DNA from: Candidatus Thiothrix anitrata
Lineage (GTDB): Bacteria; Pseudomonadota; Gammaproteobacteria; Thiotrichales; Thiotrichaceae
Length of the DNA: 64,000 nucleotides
Reading direction: 5' to 3'
Assembly: GCF_017901155.1 (NCBI RefSeq)
Contig: NZ_CP072800.1
Span: forward strand, 1,949,283-2,013,282
The position numbers and the translations under genes are program-made. Each line of letters opens with the position of its first letter. Position 1 is the stretch's first letter. Below, piece by piece: positions 35,862 through 44,657 of this stretch. Below the pieces are notes generated by a model, which was not told the origin of the DNA, searched no databases, and saw only the letters and a program-made list of their open reading frames with translations.

Positions 35862-38033
35862 TTAGACAGCGATTTTGCCGCCGTCATTACGGGTAATGAC
35901 AACCGTTGCTGAGCGTGGGCGTGCAGTGCCGCCATCCGGCCAGTGGCTAGTCATCTTGCTGTCGGTTGCCCAAGTTTCACTGCTGTTTTCGCCGGGATGC
36001 TGGATGTTGACGAACAAGGCTTTGCCATCCGGGGTTTCGGTAATGCCGGTAATTTCGCAGTCTTTTGGTCCAACGAGAAACCGGCGTAAATTATCGCCCG
36101 GTTGTTTGCCCGCGTGGGTATTCATGTCCTGATCATTACCATTGTTAGTCGTGACGGCCTTGTTGGTCAGTGTCGATAACTTGCCATCGCCTACCTGTCC
36201 CGGAATCGCTGCCAACATCATGCAATTCGTGGTATCGGTGTAATACGCATCATCTGTTTGTACCCACAACAACCCCGGAACAGCTTCGCTAAACCACAAC
36301 CCATCAGGGCTGGAAAAATCATTATCTGCGGTCAATCGAGAAACATTGACGTGGGCATCATCCGATGCAGGCGCACCAAACAGATACACATCCCACTGAA
36401 ATTGCGTAGTCGTATGATCGTTACCAGCCTCGCGCCAGCGGATAATGTGTCCGTTCACATTGCCTGCGACACTCTTTCCAGCTTTAATACTGCTGTAATA
36501 ACGCGGATTGGCTGCATCCAATGGTGTAGTTGCTCCCCGGCCATCTTTGTCGGAAACGTTATTGGTCAAGGTCATATAAACCTCGCCATTGAGTGGGTTA
36601 ACGGCTCCCCACTCTGGGCGATCCATCTTGGTCGCTCCCACGGCATCAGCCGCAATCCGGGTATTAATCACCACATCCGCTGCATCACTGAAGGTGTAAT
36701 TGGCATAGTCACTAATCGCTTTATTGTCCATTGCCAACCACAACCAAGTTCCTGTGCCATCAGGGTTAAATTGAGCCACATACAATTTTCCGGCATTCAG
36801 GTATTTATCGCCTGCGGCCATGCCGCCGTTGGCATCCTGCTCACTCCACAAAGCATCGGACACGTATTTGTAGATGTACTCATTGCGCGAGTCATCACCC
36901 ATATAAAAGACCACTGGTTTGCCGACACTCACCGGGGCAGGCCATGCGCCCTCGTGTGCAAAACGTCCTAATGAAGTACGTTTTTTGGGGGTTGCCTCTG
37001 CTTTAAAGGGGTCAATTTCAACGACCCAGCCAAAGGTATTGGCTACATTGCGGAAATCTTCGGTTGCTGTTGCGCCGGTAGCTCCCGCATTCCAGCGGCG
37101 GTATAAATCCGTTGTGTCGTTCGCACCAGCACGCGCCCAATTGTAACGCCCAGAAGTGTCGCCTTTAATGCCATAACGTTTGAAACCGGTTAACTCTTTC
37201 GCAGTACGCGCACTGTCATCTTCGCGGCGATAGAAATATCCCGCCCAGTTTTCTTCGCACGTCAGGTATGTTCCCCAAGGGGTGTAGCCGTTGGCGCAAT
37301 TGTTGATTGTGCCGCGTGTTTGTTGCCCATTGGGTGAAAATGCGGTTTTCATTGCATCATGACCAGCGGCAATGCCGTCCAGTTCAAATAATGTTTCTCC
37401 GGTAATGCGGCGGTTCAAGGGGTTTTCTGGGCTAAGGCGATAACCTGTTGTTGTTTTGGTGACTGCGACCACCGTAACGCCGTGTGCTGCCACTTCTTTA
37501 TCAACTTCCTGCATTGGGCGATCATTGGTGCTGTCTTTGCCGTAATCGGTTGCCCCAGTCGGATGCATAAAGCCTAAATCTTCCGCAACTTCATGGTTAA
37601 TGCACAGTAAGCCCTGTTGCGCATTGCTGGCATCCCAGCCATTGCCAGCGGCATTCAAGCCGAAATAAAACAAGCCATCGTGGTGGTCACCAGCGCGGTT
37701 GTTGAAATCATGGTCGGTGCCATCGTTTTTATAAGCAGTCACACCGGTTTTAATCGGATCACCTGTCGCTAATAACACTGTTGCGGTATAGCCTTCAGGA
37801 ATACTGAGTGCGTCAGCAACACTTTTCGCCACGGGTTTAAAGGCCAATGCCAAGTCTTGCGTAGCAACGCTGACTGCGGATTTTTCAGATGCATCACAAC
37901 CGCTTAAGCCCGTTCCCAAGACTGAGGCTGCCATCAGATAAAAGCCGCCTTTGAGTAAATGACGGCGGCTCAGACGCGCTTCCAGCACTTGCTCAAAAGT
38001 CAGGTTGTTTGATGTGTTTTCCGTATCGCTCAT
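35862..38033 (-). CDS. phoX: PhoX-family alkaline phosphatase (DUF839), Tat-exported, distal copy
   Basis: A 723-residue paralogue of the neighbouring PhoX. Tat motif LSRRHLLKGG followed by a hydrophobic stretch ending SGC. The same conserved segments are present: CINHEVAEDLGFMH, TRGTINNCANGYTPWGTYLTCEENWAGYF, VFYMGDDSRNEYIYKYVS, DRPEWGAVNPLNGEVYMTL, DGLWFS, and an identical C-terminus. The last 40 codons and the 3' trailer are nearly identical in DNA to the other copy, while the middle differs more, which suggests partial gene conversion. Both copies have their own PhoB-type box. Confidence 0.93.
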   Translation of the reverse strand: MSDTENTSNNLTFEQVLEARLSRRHLLKGGFYLMAASVLGTGLSGCDASEKSAVSVATQDLALAFKPVAKSVADALSIPEGYTATVLLATGDPIKTGVTAYKNDGTDHDFNNRAGDHHDGLFYFGLNAAGNGWDASNAQQGLLCINHEVAEDLGFMHPTGATDYGKDSTNDRPMQEVDKEVAAHGVTVVAVTKTTTGYRLSPENPLNRRITGETLFELDGIAAGHDAMKTAFSPNGQQTRGTINNCANGYTPWGTYLTCEENWAGYFYRREDDSARTAKELTGFKRYGIKGDTSGRYNWARAGANDTTDLYRRWNAGATGATATEDFRNVANTFGWVVEIDPFKAEATPKKRTSLGRFAHEGAWPAPVSVGKPVVFYMGDDSRNEYIYKYVSDALWSEQDANGGMAAGDKYLNAGKLYVAQFNPDGTGTWLWLAMDNKAISDYANYTFSDAADVVINTRIAADAVGATKMDRPEWGAVNPLNGEVYMTLTNNVSDKDGRGATTPLDAANPRYYSSIKAGKSVAGNVNGHIIRWREAGNDHTTTQFQWDVYLFGAPASDDAHVNVSRLTADNDFSSPDGLWFSEAVPGLLWVQTDDAYYTDTTNCMMLAAIPGQVGDGKLSTLTNKAVTTNNGNDQDMNTHAGKQPGDNLRRFLVGPKDCEITGITETPDGKALFVNIQHPGENSSETWATDSKMTSHWPDGGTARPRSATVVITRNDGGKIAV

Positions 38034-38110
38034 GCCAGAATTCTCTTGTGACGCTAAAGTTATCCCGCCAAGCAGACTACAGTATTATTGTTGAAGTATT
38101 TGTTTCAGTT

Positions 38111-38130
38111 AAGTTAAGAAATGATGTCAC
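38111..38130 (-). promoter_or_regulatory. Candidate PhoB box of the distal phoX
   Basis: On the reverse strand GTGACAT-CATT-TCTTAAC, nearly the same as the site at 32801-32820; 78 bases upstream of the start codon and in the divergent spacer with the SMR gene. Confidence 0.55.
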
Positions 38131-38206
38131 GTATCGCCAAACGTACCATTCATCATTAATATGTGTGCGCCATCGTTTATTATTCTCCACGGAAAGCACC
38201 CCATTT

Positions 38207-38536
38207 ATGTCTTACTTTTATCTTGCACTTGCTATTGTTGCTGAAGTCATTGCAACCAGTTCATTGCGGGCGACAGAAGAATTTACCAAACCCATCCCTA
38301 CGCTTATTATGGTTGTGGGTTATGGATTTGCCTTTTATTTCATGACATTGGCATTGCGCACTTTGCCACTAGGGTTCACTTATGCGGTGTGGTCAGGGTT
38401 AGGAGTCGTGCTGATAAGCATCATTGGTATTATTTTCTATAATGAACGACTGGACTTGCCCGCTGTCATTGGCATCGGCATGATTATTGCTGGTGTCGCC
38501 ATCATCCAGATATTTTCAAAAATCGTGCCGCATTAA
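38207..38536 (+). CDS. emrE: Small multidrug resistance (SMR) family transporter
   Basis: A 109-residue inner-membrane protein with four hydrophobic helices. The SMR hallmark Glu in helix 1 is seen in LAIVAEVIATSSLRAT, and the family segments FYFMTLALRTLPLGFTYAVWSGLGVVLIS and GMIIAGVAIIQIFS are present. Relatives act as dimers and exchange protons for cationic drugs or polyamines. The start at 38207 follows GGAAAG. The gene symbol is the family prototype; substrate is unknown. Confidence 0.9.
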   Translation: MSYFYLALAIVAEVIATSSLRATEEFTKPIPTLIMVVGYGFAFYFMTLALRTLPLGFTYAVWSGLGVVLISIIGIIFYNERLDLPAVIGIGMIIAGVAIIQIFSKIVPH

Positions 38537-38547
38537 ATCAGTGCGTG

Positions 38548-39300
38548 TCAGCCGCACACCTCATCTTGCACTTCACTATCGGTTTGTTCTTGCTGGTATT
38601 CGTGCAGTACCGCAATTTTTTGCCAAATCTTGCGGGAAAGGTCGTTGGTCAAAGACTCCACATCATTGACCGCATCGTACAGTACGGGATCATTGAAATT
38701 TTGTGCATAATAAGTAGCCAATTTACCAATAATTGAAAGCATTTCACTGCAATAATCAAGATAACGAATCAGTTCAAATGCCCCTAAATTACGTTGCGGT
38801 GACGAAGCCGTGCGTGCTGCTTTATTAAGAATGTAGCTAGGATCTTTGGTCAACTGATGCATATCTACCACATGGGCGATGGCTCGCAATTCATGAATCG
38901 CCGCCAGAGCACGGCTACGCTTGAAACGTTGCTCAAACGTGATAAGAAACAACACCCATAACCCCAACAAAAATGCACCGCTCATCACCGCTTCTACTGC
39001 TTGCAAAAAATCACCCGGTTCAGCAACGCGGTTGGACAACAATTCAGTCAAGGGATTGAACGTAAAAACAAACGCAACCCCCAGCACCCACAATGCCGAA
39101 AGAATCATTGAGGTGCGCAACTTCCAATTGGGGCGGGAAATCCAATCTGCTTTAGCCTTTAAGCTATCAACCAAATCGCTTAATTCCTGACATACCCTAA
39201 CCAAATTAGCAGTGGGGAACCGCTCTTGAATACGGGCGCATAATTTCTGGTTGGTACATTGGATCAAATCCACATCAAGACGACGATAAGAACGGGTCAT
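38548..39300 (-). CDS. Unknown membrane protein with two transmembrane segments
   Basis: A 250-residue protein, not recognised. After a soluble N-terminal 60 residues come two hydrophobic segments (SMILSALWVLGVAFVFTF and AVMSGAFLLGLWVLFLITF) about 25 residues apart, then a helical cytoplasmic domain of about 120 residues (RALAAIHELRAIAHVVDMHQLTKDPSYI, EMLSIIGKLATYYAQ). AAGGAG lies well placed before the start. It is convergent with the SMR gene and downstream of the esterase gene, with 17 bases between. Confidence 0.7.
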   Translation of the reverse strand: MTRSYRRLDVDLIQCTNQKLCARIQERFPTANLVRVCQELSDLVDSLKAKADWISRPNWKLRTSMILSALWVLGVAFVFTFNPLTELLSNRVAEPGDFLQAVEAVMSGAFLLGLWVLFLITFEQRFKRSRALAAIHELRAIAHVVDMHQLTKDPSYILNKAARTASSPQRNLGAFELIRYLDYCSEMLSIIGKLATYYAQNFNDPVLYDAVNDVESLTNDLSRKIWQKIAVLHEYQQEQTDSEVQDEVCG

Positions 39301-39317
39301 GCCGACTCCTTTTCACA

Positions 39318-40046
39318 TTACAAATACAACGTTGCCATGCGCCGCCAATAGTAACCACGGTGCGCCCGCTCGTCCCATTCGTGCAACTGATGGCGAATAC
39401 CCTTGCTATGCAAAATATGGCTGAGATGGTGGTTATTGCCCAGAAACGGATCTTCTTTACCAATCACCAACACAATATCCATTTGCCGCAAATGATGCAG
39501 CCGCCAGTCGCAATGCAAATCCGGTAAAAAGTGGGTAGGCGTGTGAAAATAAATGTCGTTGTCGTAATAACCATCAAACAAATTGGTGAAACTTTCCACC
39601 TGCATGGTCAAGTCGTAACGCCCGGAAAATGCCGCCAATTTTTGGAATAAATGCGGATGCCGAAACGCAATATTGGCAGCATGAAACGCCCCTAGACTAC
39701 ACCCGTGCGCAATGGTGCAAGGGTGGTGGTTCTTGTGCTGCATAAACGGCAGCACTTCATGAAGAATGTATTCTTCAAAACGAATATGGTAGCGGATACG
39801 TTCAGCCGGGTGTTTCCAGAAACAGTACAGTGACTCATGATCAAGGCTATCCACGCAAAACAGTTGCAACTGCCCCGCCTCAATTTTATGGGCAAGCTGT
39901 TGCACCACGCGCAGTTTTTCATACTCGTAAAAACGCCCGTCACGGGTGGGAAATACCAGCACTTTCGCACCGGCATGTCCGAACACCAGCAATTCCATCA
40001 TGCGCCCAACACGGGCACTGTACCAACAGTGATATTCCCTGCGCAT
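39318..40046 (-). CDS. Alpha/beta-hydrolase esterase
   Basis: A 242-residue protein of the esterase-D-like group. The nucleophile motif is GCSLG in TIAHGCSLGAFHAANIA; the family opening MRREYHCWYSARVGRMMELLVFGHAGAKVLVFPT is intact from the ATG at 40046, which I prefer over 40094 because the extra 16 residues look unrelated. His near the C-terminus (EWDERAHRGYYWRR) fits the catalytic His. No signal peptide. Substrate unknown; a second hydrolase gene lies 78 bases upstream. Confidence 0.85.
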   Translation of the reverse strand: MRREYHCWYSARVGRMMELLVFGHAGAKVLVFPTRDGRFYEYEKLRVVQQLAHKIEAGQLQLFCVDSLDHESLYCFWKHPAERIRYHIRFEEYILHEVLPFMQHKNHHPCTIAHGCSLGAFHAANIAFRHPHLFQKLAAFSGRYDLTMQVESFTNLFDGYYDNDIYFHTPTHFLPDLHCDWRLHHLRQMDIVLVIGKEDPFLGNNHHLSHILHSKGIRHQLHEWDERAHRGYYWRRMATLYL

Positions 40047-40124
40047 CCTGCACCTAAATTGCGTACTCACATGAGTGGCACAATAAACAGGCAATATTGC
40101 AATTTGATGACTGACAAACCCCTA

Positions 40125-41084
40125 TCACAAGCGTGAGAAAAACTCTTCCAGTTCCCCCTGTAATGCCTGTTCCTGTGCAGCTTGTTGCGGGTAGGCAAAA
40201 TGCCCCGCATCCAACGTAAACAGCGTTTTTTCACCAGACAGTGCGTTGTAAATAGCAAACTGCCCCGGTGGCGCAACTGCCGGGTCAAACAATGCAGTGG
40301 CTACGTGCATCGGTTGCCGGATGAAAGTGGCAGCACTGGCGGCATCGTAATATTGCAAGGTTGCCAGCACGTTACCGTGTTGCTGCTGATAGCGTTGCAC
40401 TGCCGCCCCACTACCAATAGTCGGTAATTGCAAACGTAACGGCTGATTACCAAACGTGGGAACATTCAAATGTGCACGCTGGATACGCGGCTCCCAGGGC
40501 AGGGCCAATGCACCAATCCCGCCCCCGAAACTGACACCCGAATAACCAATATGCCCTTGCGTGGCCGGAAACAACATTTGCATGGACGACACCGCCAGCC
40601 ACACATCATCCACGCAGCCGCCAATAATGTACTGTTGTGGCTTATCGATGTCATGCAAGACATGGAAAGCAGGGTTGGTGGAAATAGGCGGGTGCTGGCT
40701 ACGAGCTAAGCCCCGGAAACACGGAAATAGTAGCGCGGCTCCCTTCGGGCATAAACGGTAATCCGGCCCATCGCAACCACCGTAGCCGTGTCCGAACACC
40801 ATTCCCCGCGTGACGGGCTGGTTTTGCGGAATCAGCACCCAACCCCGGATAACCACATGATCGGTAGAAAAATAGCGCAGGCTATAGACTTCAAAACCCG
40901 CGTGTGACGTACCCGTATGCCTAATTCGCGGGCAAGGATGCACCTGCAACGCTCGCGCATAGCGTGCTTGCCAGAACGCGCGGAAATCCGTTGGCGCAAG
41001 TGGTGCACCAACATTCAGCAGCTCATCCAGTGAATAATCATAACTGGGATCAAAAGCAAAACCATGAGTAAAACTGGCTGGCAT
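40125..41084 (-). CDS. Acetylxylan-esterase-like (AXE1) hydrolase
   Basis: A 319-residue alpha/beta hydrolase related to the AXE1/cephalosporin-C deacetylase family, which deacetylates sugars. Nucleophile motif GVSFGGG in HIGYSGVSFGGGIGALALPWEPR; other landmarks: VVIRGWVLIPQN, GMVFGHGYGGCDGPD, catalytic Asp region ATALFDPAVAPPGQFAIYNAL and His in LDAGHFAYP. AAGGAG precedes the ATG. No signal peptide, so the substrate is intracellular. Confidence 0.85.
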   Translation of the reverse strand: MPASFTHGFAFDPSYDYSLDELLNVGAPLAPTDFRAFWQARYARALQVHPCPRIRHTGTSHAGFEVYSLRYFSTDHVVIRGWVLIPQNQPVTRGMVFGHGYGGCDGPDYRLCPKGAALLFPCFRGLARSQHPPISTNPAFHVLHDIDKPQQYIIGGCVDDVWLAVSSMQMLFPATQGHIGYSGVSFGGGIGALALPWEPRIQRAHLNVPTFGNQPLRLQLPTIGSGAAVQRYQQQHGNVLATLQYYDAASAATFIRQPMHVATALFDPAVAPPGQFAIYNALSGEKTLFTLDAGHFAYPQQAAQEQALQGELEEFFSRL

Positions 41085-41134
41085 CCGCGCTCCTTTATCA
41101 AGCTATGGAAACCTGCGTTATACCCTATTTTGCT

Positions 41135-41440
41135 TCATACACGCACAATGGAATTTTCCCCGTCCACACCGTTTAGCGCGTAACCATCGGCTTCCCAATC
41201 ATTTTCCCAATGATTGCCGTCGTACAAGTAACGAAATTGGTATTCGGATTGGCTGGTGTCGAGTTCCAGTAAAGTGGTGAATTCCCCGTTTTTTAAAGGG
41301 GTCATAGGCGTTGCTTGCGCATCCCAATCGTTGAATTCCCCTACCAGATAGATATTACGGGCAGAACCAGCGGCATCTTTGGAGATGCGGAATGTCACTT
41401 TGCAGGTCGGGCGGGTTTTCAGATACTGTTTTTTTAACAT
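41135..41440 (-). CDS. Stand-alone CBM48/isoamylase early-set domain protein
   Basis: A 101-residue protein that is essentially one glycogen-binding early-set domain: VTFRISKDAAGSARNIYLVGEFNDWDAQATPM, then GEFTTLLELDTSQSEYQFRYLYDGNHWENDWEADGYALN. Such domains bind alpha-glucans in branching enzymes and AMPK-like regulators; here no enzyme is attached. GGAG precedes the start. A 10-bp inverted repeat in the leader overlaps the start codon and could hide it (see 41439-41504). Confidence 0.85.
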   Translation of the reverse strand: MLKKQYLKTRPTCKVTFRISKDAAGSARNIYLVGEFNDWDAQATPMTPLKNGEFTTLLELDTSQSEYQFRYLYDGNHWENDWEADGYALNGVDGENSIVRV

Positions 41441-41504
41441 TGCTTAACTCCAGATACAGGTTTGGTGGATGGGTATGTTCCCACAAAATTGTTAAGCAAT
41501 TTTT
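41439..41504 (-). promoter_or_regulatory. Leader inverted repeat covering the start of the CBM48 gene
   Basis: ATTGCTTAAC (41439-41448) and GTTAAGCAAT (41491-41500) are perfect inverted repeats. The gene-proximal arm includes the end of the Shine-Dalgarno region and the first two bases of the start codon. The distal arm also belongs to a small AT hairpin (AAATTG-TTAAG-CAATTT), so two exclusive structures are possible. Function is inferred. Confidence 0.4.
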
Positions 41505-41514
41505 ATGCCCAAGC

Positions 41515-43310
41515 TCATAAACCCGCATTTCGGCATACGCTTAAGGGGCGCATCATCAGCCGTCGTTTATGGTAATGGTTGCCCATGCGTTGCAGGATAC
41601 CATCCAGAAAACGCACGGTTTCTACGATATTCGGCCCTTTGTTCAACATGGCGCACTCGGCACGAATGCTCATGGCAGCATCAGAAACTTCCGCACGGGA
41701 TGGTGCCCCTTTTTTCGCCATGCCCTCCAAGATTTGAGTAGCCCAAATGACCGGGATATGAGCGGCCTCGCACAACCAAAGGATTTCTTCCTGTACTTCC
41801 GATAAGCGTTCAAAACCCACTTCTACCGCTAAATCCCCCCGTGCAATCATGACTCCAATGTGAGGCGAGCGCATGGCTGTCAGCAAAATCGCAGGCAAAT
41901 TCTCAAAAGCCGCACGATTTTCAATTTCAGGATAATCCCGGTCTCCGGGATGCCTAAACGTTGAAAATGTTGCTGCAAATCCGCCACATCTTGCGGTGAT
42001 CGCACGAAAGACAAGGCAACCATATCCACTTTGCCAGCCATTGTTTCCAAATCAGCCAAATCCTTAGCCGTTAATGCGGGTAACTCAAAAACGGTATCGG
42101 GGAAGTTAATGCCTTTTTCCGCCCGCAATTTCGCGCCGCCGGGTGGGGTTTGAGTAATACGCACAAGGATTTCTGCGCCACCATTGTGTTCAACTATCCC
42201 GCCGATTTTGCCATCGTCGAGCCACACGGGCTGGCCTGCCTGCACCACATCAAAAGCTTGCTCCAAAGTACAGTGGATACGTGCGGGCGAGCTGCTGCCC
42301 GGTTTATTTTCACGGGTTAGCGTCAGATAGTCGCCGCACTGTAAAACCAGTGGCAGGGTTACTTCGTGAACATCCGTCAACCTGCCTTTGCCCAGCTTGT
42401 CGCCGTTACGCATGAAAAAAAGTGGGGTGTCTTCTACCAAATAAATGGTTTGGTGAGTTTCGACCAAACGGGCGTGCTGGTGTTCGGCAACAATGGTTAA
42501 TTCACGATGGGCCTCACGTGCATCGTTTAACAGAATGGAATCCCCGATGCGAGTCTCTGTCAAAACATCGCCACTTACCGTTAAACTGGGAATATCATGT
42601 GTCACCGCATCGTCACCGGGAGGAATTAACCAAATTCGTGCGGGGGTTTGCACCTGCCCAAATAAGTCGCGGACAGGTTTCAGTTTTAATACCCGCCCCG
42701 CAGCACCCAACGCACCGGTACGGAGTTTAGGCCCTGCTAAATCCAATTGGGTTTTGCACAGGGTATGCGTTTGGGATTCAGCCAGTCGCAGATTGCCAAG
42801 CATTTGCTGCCAAGTGTCGGCATTATCGTGGGCGCAATTAATACGCATCACATCCATGCCTGCTTCCAATAAATCACTGAGCAACTTATGTCCATCCGCT
42901 GCTTCGGTGGGCATTGTGACCATAATGCGGGCTTCACGTTGACTGGGGCGTTTTCCAAACAATGAACAACTGGCTTGCTCCAATAGCTGCTGACTTTCGG
43001 TGACGTGGATAGGAGCTATGGGCGCAACGGAAGGGGTGAAACCATGCAAGCATTCCAAAGCGGCAATCACGCTATTGAGGGTTGCCAACGTATGCGCTTC
43101 AAGGATACCGAGGGAGCTTAAACCGCGTTCAATCAAGGCAAGTTGTACGTCACGCAGTTCATGACTACGTAAGGCCAAATAGTGCAATAAATTTTGTGCC
43201 GACAGGACATGGTTGGGATGAATATTTTCCCTATCGGGATTTTTTTCCGAAAAACCAACTGCTTGTTCACGCAGTCGACGTAAGCGGTGCAGTAACTCGT
43301 TATCATCCAT
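41515..43310 (-). pseudogene. Pyruvate-kinase-like protein, frameshifted at the active-site lysine motif
   Basis: Two overlapping frames (43310-41880 and 41898-41515) together encode about 598 residues. An N-terminal extension of about 125 residues precedes a pyruvate kinase core: RIMVTMPTEAADGHKLLSDLLEAGMDVMRINCAHD, KTQLDLAGPKLRTG, GINFPDTVFELPALTAKDLADL, MVALSFVRSPQDV. After the shift: VMIARGDLAVEVG, IWATQILEGMAKKGAPSRAEVSDAAM. The shift falls exactly in the family signature: the first frame ends IILKLK while one extra A would read IILKIENRAAF. The A run at 41925-41927 (T on the plus strand) is the likely site. The canonical C-terminal allosteric domain is absent. Either sequencing error or inactivation. 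Confidence 0.8.
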
Positions 43311-43387
43311 CGACTCAATTCCATTTTTGGAAACTTTAATATTATGTCGTTATTGTGGCAATTTAATGACAGTCGACGAGATGATGC

Positions 43388-43407
43388 ATGTCATCAATTA
43401 TTAATAT
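43388..43407 (+). promoter_or_regulatory. Candidate PhoB box of pstS
   Basis: ATGTCAT-CAAT-TATTAAT, two 7-mers with an 11-base period, the second degenerate; 78 bases before the pstS start. Similar sites precede the two phoX genes and the choice-of-anchor I gene. Confidence 0.6.
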
Positions 43408-43484
43408 ATGTGCCATAAAAATTTCATGAAGACGCTCTACGATTCGCGCAAATCCACCCGGATTCTTTTTAAGGAGCTTTTTAA

Positions 43485-44525
43485 ATGAAACAACTCACAT
43501 TGGCAGTCGCACTGGGCTTGGTCGCTGCATCTGGCGTAGCACAAGCACGCGATAGTATCGAAATCGTCGGTTCTTCCACCGTATTCCCTTTCAGTACGGC
43601 TGTTGCTGAACAGTTTGCTAAAAAAAGCGGCGGTGCTGCCCCTAAAGTAGAATCCACTGGTACTGGTGGTGGTATGAAATTGTTCTGCGCAGGCGCAGGC
43701 ATTGAAACGCCAGACATCACCAACGCTTCCCGCCGAATGAAAAAAGGCGAAATGGAAACCTGCATCAAAAATGGCGTTACCGATGTTACTGAAATCAAAA
43801 TCGGTTATGACGGTTTGGCTATCGCACAATCCAAAACTGGCGATCCAATCAATCTGACAGCACGTGAACTGTACTTAGCAGTTGCTAAAGAAATCCCAAT
43901 GCCAGATGGCACGTTTGTTCCAAACACTTACCAAACTTGGAAAGACGTTAACCCTGATCTGCCAGCACACGAAATCGAAGTTATCGGGCCACCACCAACT
44001 TCTGGTACACGTGACTCTTTCGTGGAACTGGGTGTAGAAAAAGGTTGCTTGAAGTTCCAAGGCATCCCTGAGTTGAAAAAGAAAGACAAAAAGATGTTCA
44101 AGGAAAAGTGCCATACTCTGCGTGAAGATGGCAAATTCGTTGAAGCTGGCGAAAACGATAATCTGATCGTACAAAAGCTGCAAGCTAACCCTAAAGCGGT
44201 TGGCGTATTTGGTTACAGCTTTCTCGAACAGAATGCTGACTCACTGAAAGCAGTTTCAATCAATGGGATCGTACCAACACCGGAAACTGTGATGAGTGGT
44301 AAATACCCAATGGCACGTTCTATGTTCATCTACGCTAAGAACAGCCATGCGGGTCAAGTTGCTGGCTTGAAAGAATTCTTAACTGAATTCACTAGTGATG
44401 CAGCAATGGGTGCAGACGGTTATTTGGCTGACAAAGGCTTAATTCCTCTGCCAGCAGGCGAGTTGAAAGCTTCTCAAGATGCAGCCGCTAATATGACCCC
44501 TGTTTCTGTTAATTCTTTGAAATAA
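43485..44525 (+). CDS. pstS: Phosphate ABC transporter substrate-binding protein
   Basis: A 346-residue periplasmic phosphate-binding protein. Signal peptide MKQLTLAVALGLVAASGVAQA. Phosphate-binding loops: IVGSSTVFPFSTAVAEQF, ESTGTGGGMKLFC, PDITNASRRMKKGE and PTSGTRDSFVELG. Length is typical. TAAGGAG lies before the ATG. It has its own terminator, and the remaining pst genes start about 5.9 kb downstream after lipid-remodelling and toxin-antitoxin genes, so pstS is a separate unit. Confidence 0.96.
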   Translation: MKQLTLAVALGLVAASGVAQARDSIEIVGSSTVFPFSTAVAEQFAKKSGGAAPKVESTGTGGGMKLFCAGAGIETPDITNASRRMKKGEMETCIKNGVTDVTEIKIGYDGLAIAQSKTGDPINLTARELYLAVAKEIPMPDGTFVPNTYQTWKDVNPDLPAHEIEVIGPPPTSGTRDSFVELGVEKGCLKFQGIPELKKKDKKMFKEKCHTLREDGKFVEAGENDNLIVQKLQANPKAVGVFGYSFLEQNADSLKAVSINGIVPTPETVMSGKYPMARSMFIYAKNSHAGQVAGLKEFLTEFTSDAAMGADGYLADKGLIPLPAGELKASQDAAANMTPVSVNSLK

Positions 44526-44554
44526 AAGTTCTTTACTTCTGATGATGGTTATTT

Positions 44555-44582
44555 AAGGGGACGATTATTCGTTCCCTTTTTT
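44555..44582 (+). terminator. Rho-independent terminator of pstS
   Basis: AAGGGGACGA-TTAT-TCGTTCCCTT followed by a T run, 30 bases after the pstS stop. Confidence 0.9.
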
Positions 44583-44599
44583 ATTTATCTCCAAAAGCA

Positions 44600-44628
44600 A
44601 GTAAAAATAAAGGGCGGAAATTCCGCCC
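44600..44628 (-). terminator. Rho-independent terminator of the btaB-plcP gene
   Basis: On the reverse strand the palindrome GGGCGGAATTTCCGCCC is followed by TTTATTTTTA. It lies 30 bases after the stop of the fusion gene. Confidence 0.88.
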
Positions 44629-44657
44629 AAAGTTTCCTTCATCACTTATTTTTACTG

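Noticed and set aside
43437-43829. Reverse-strand frames opposite the pstS start
   Set aside because: They span the pstS signal peptide region and promoter spacer and have no independent support.
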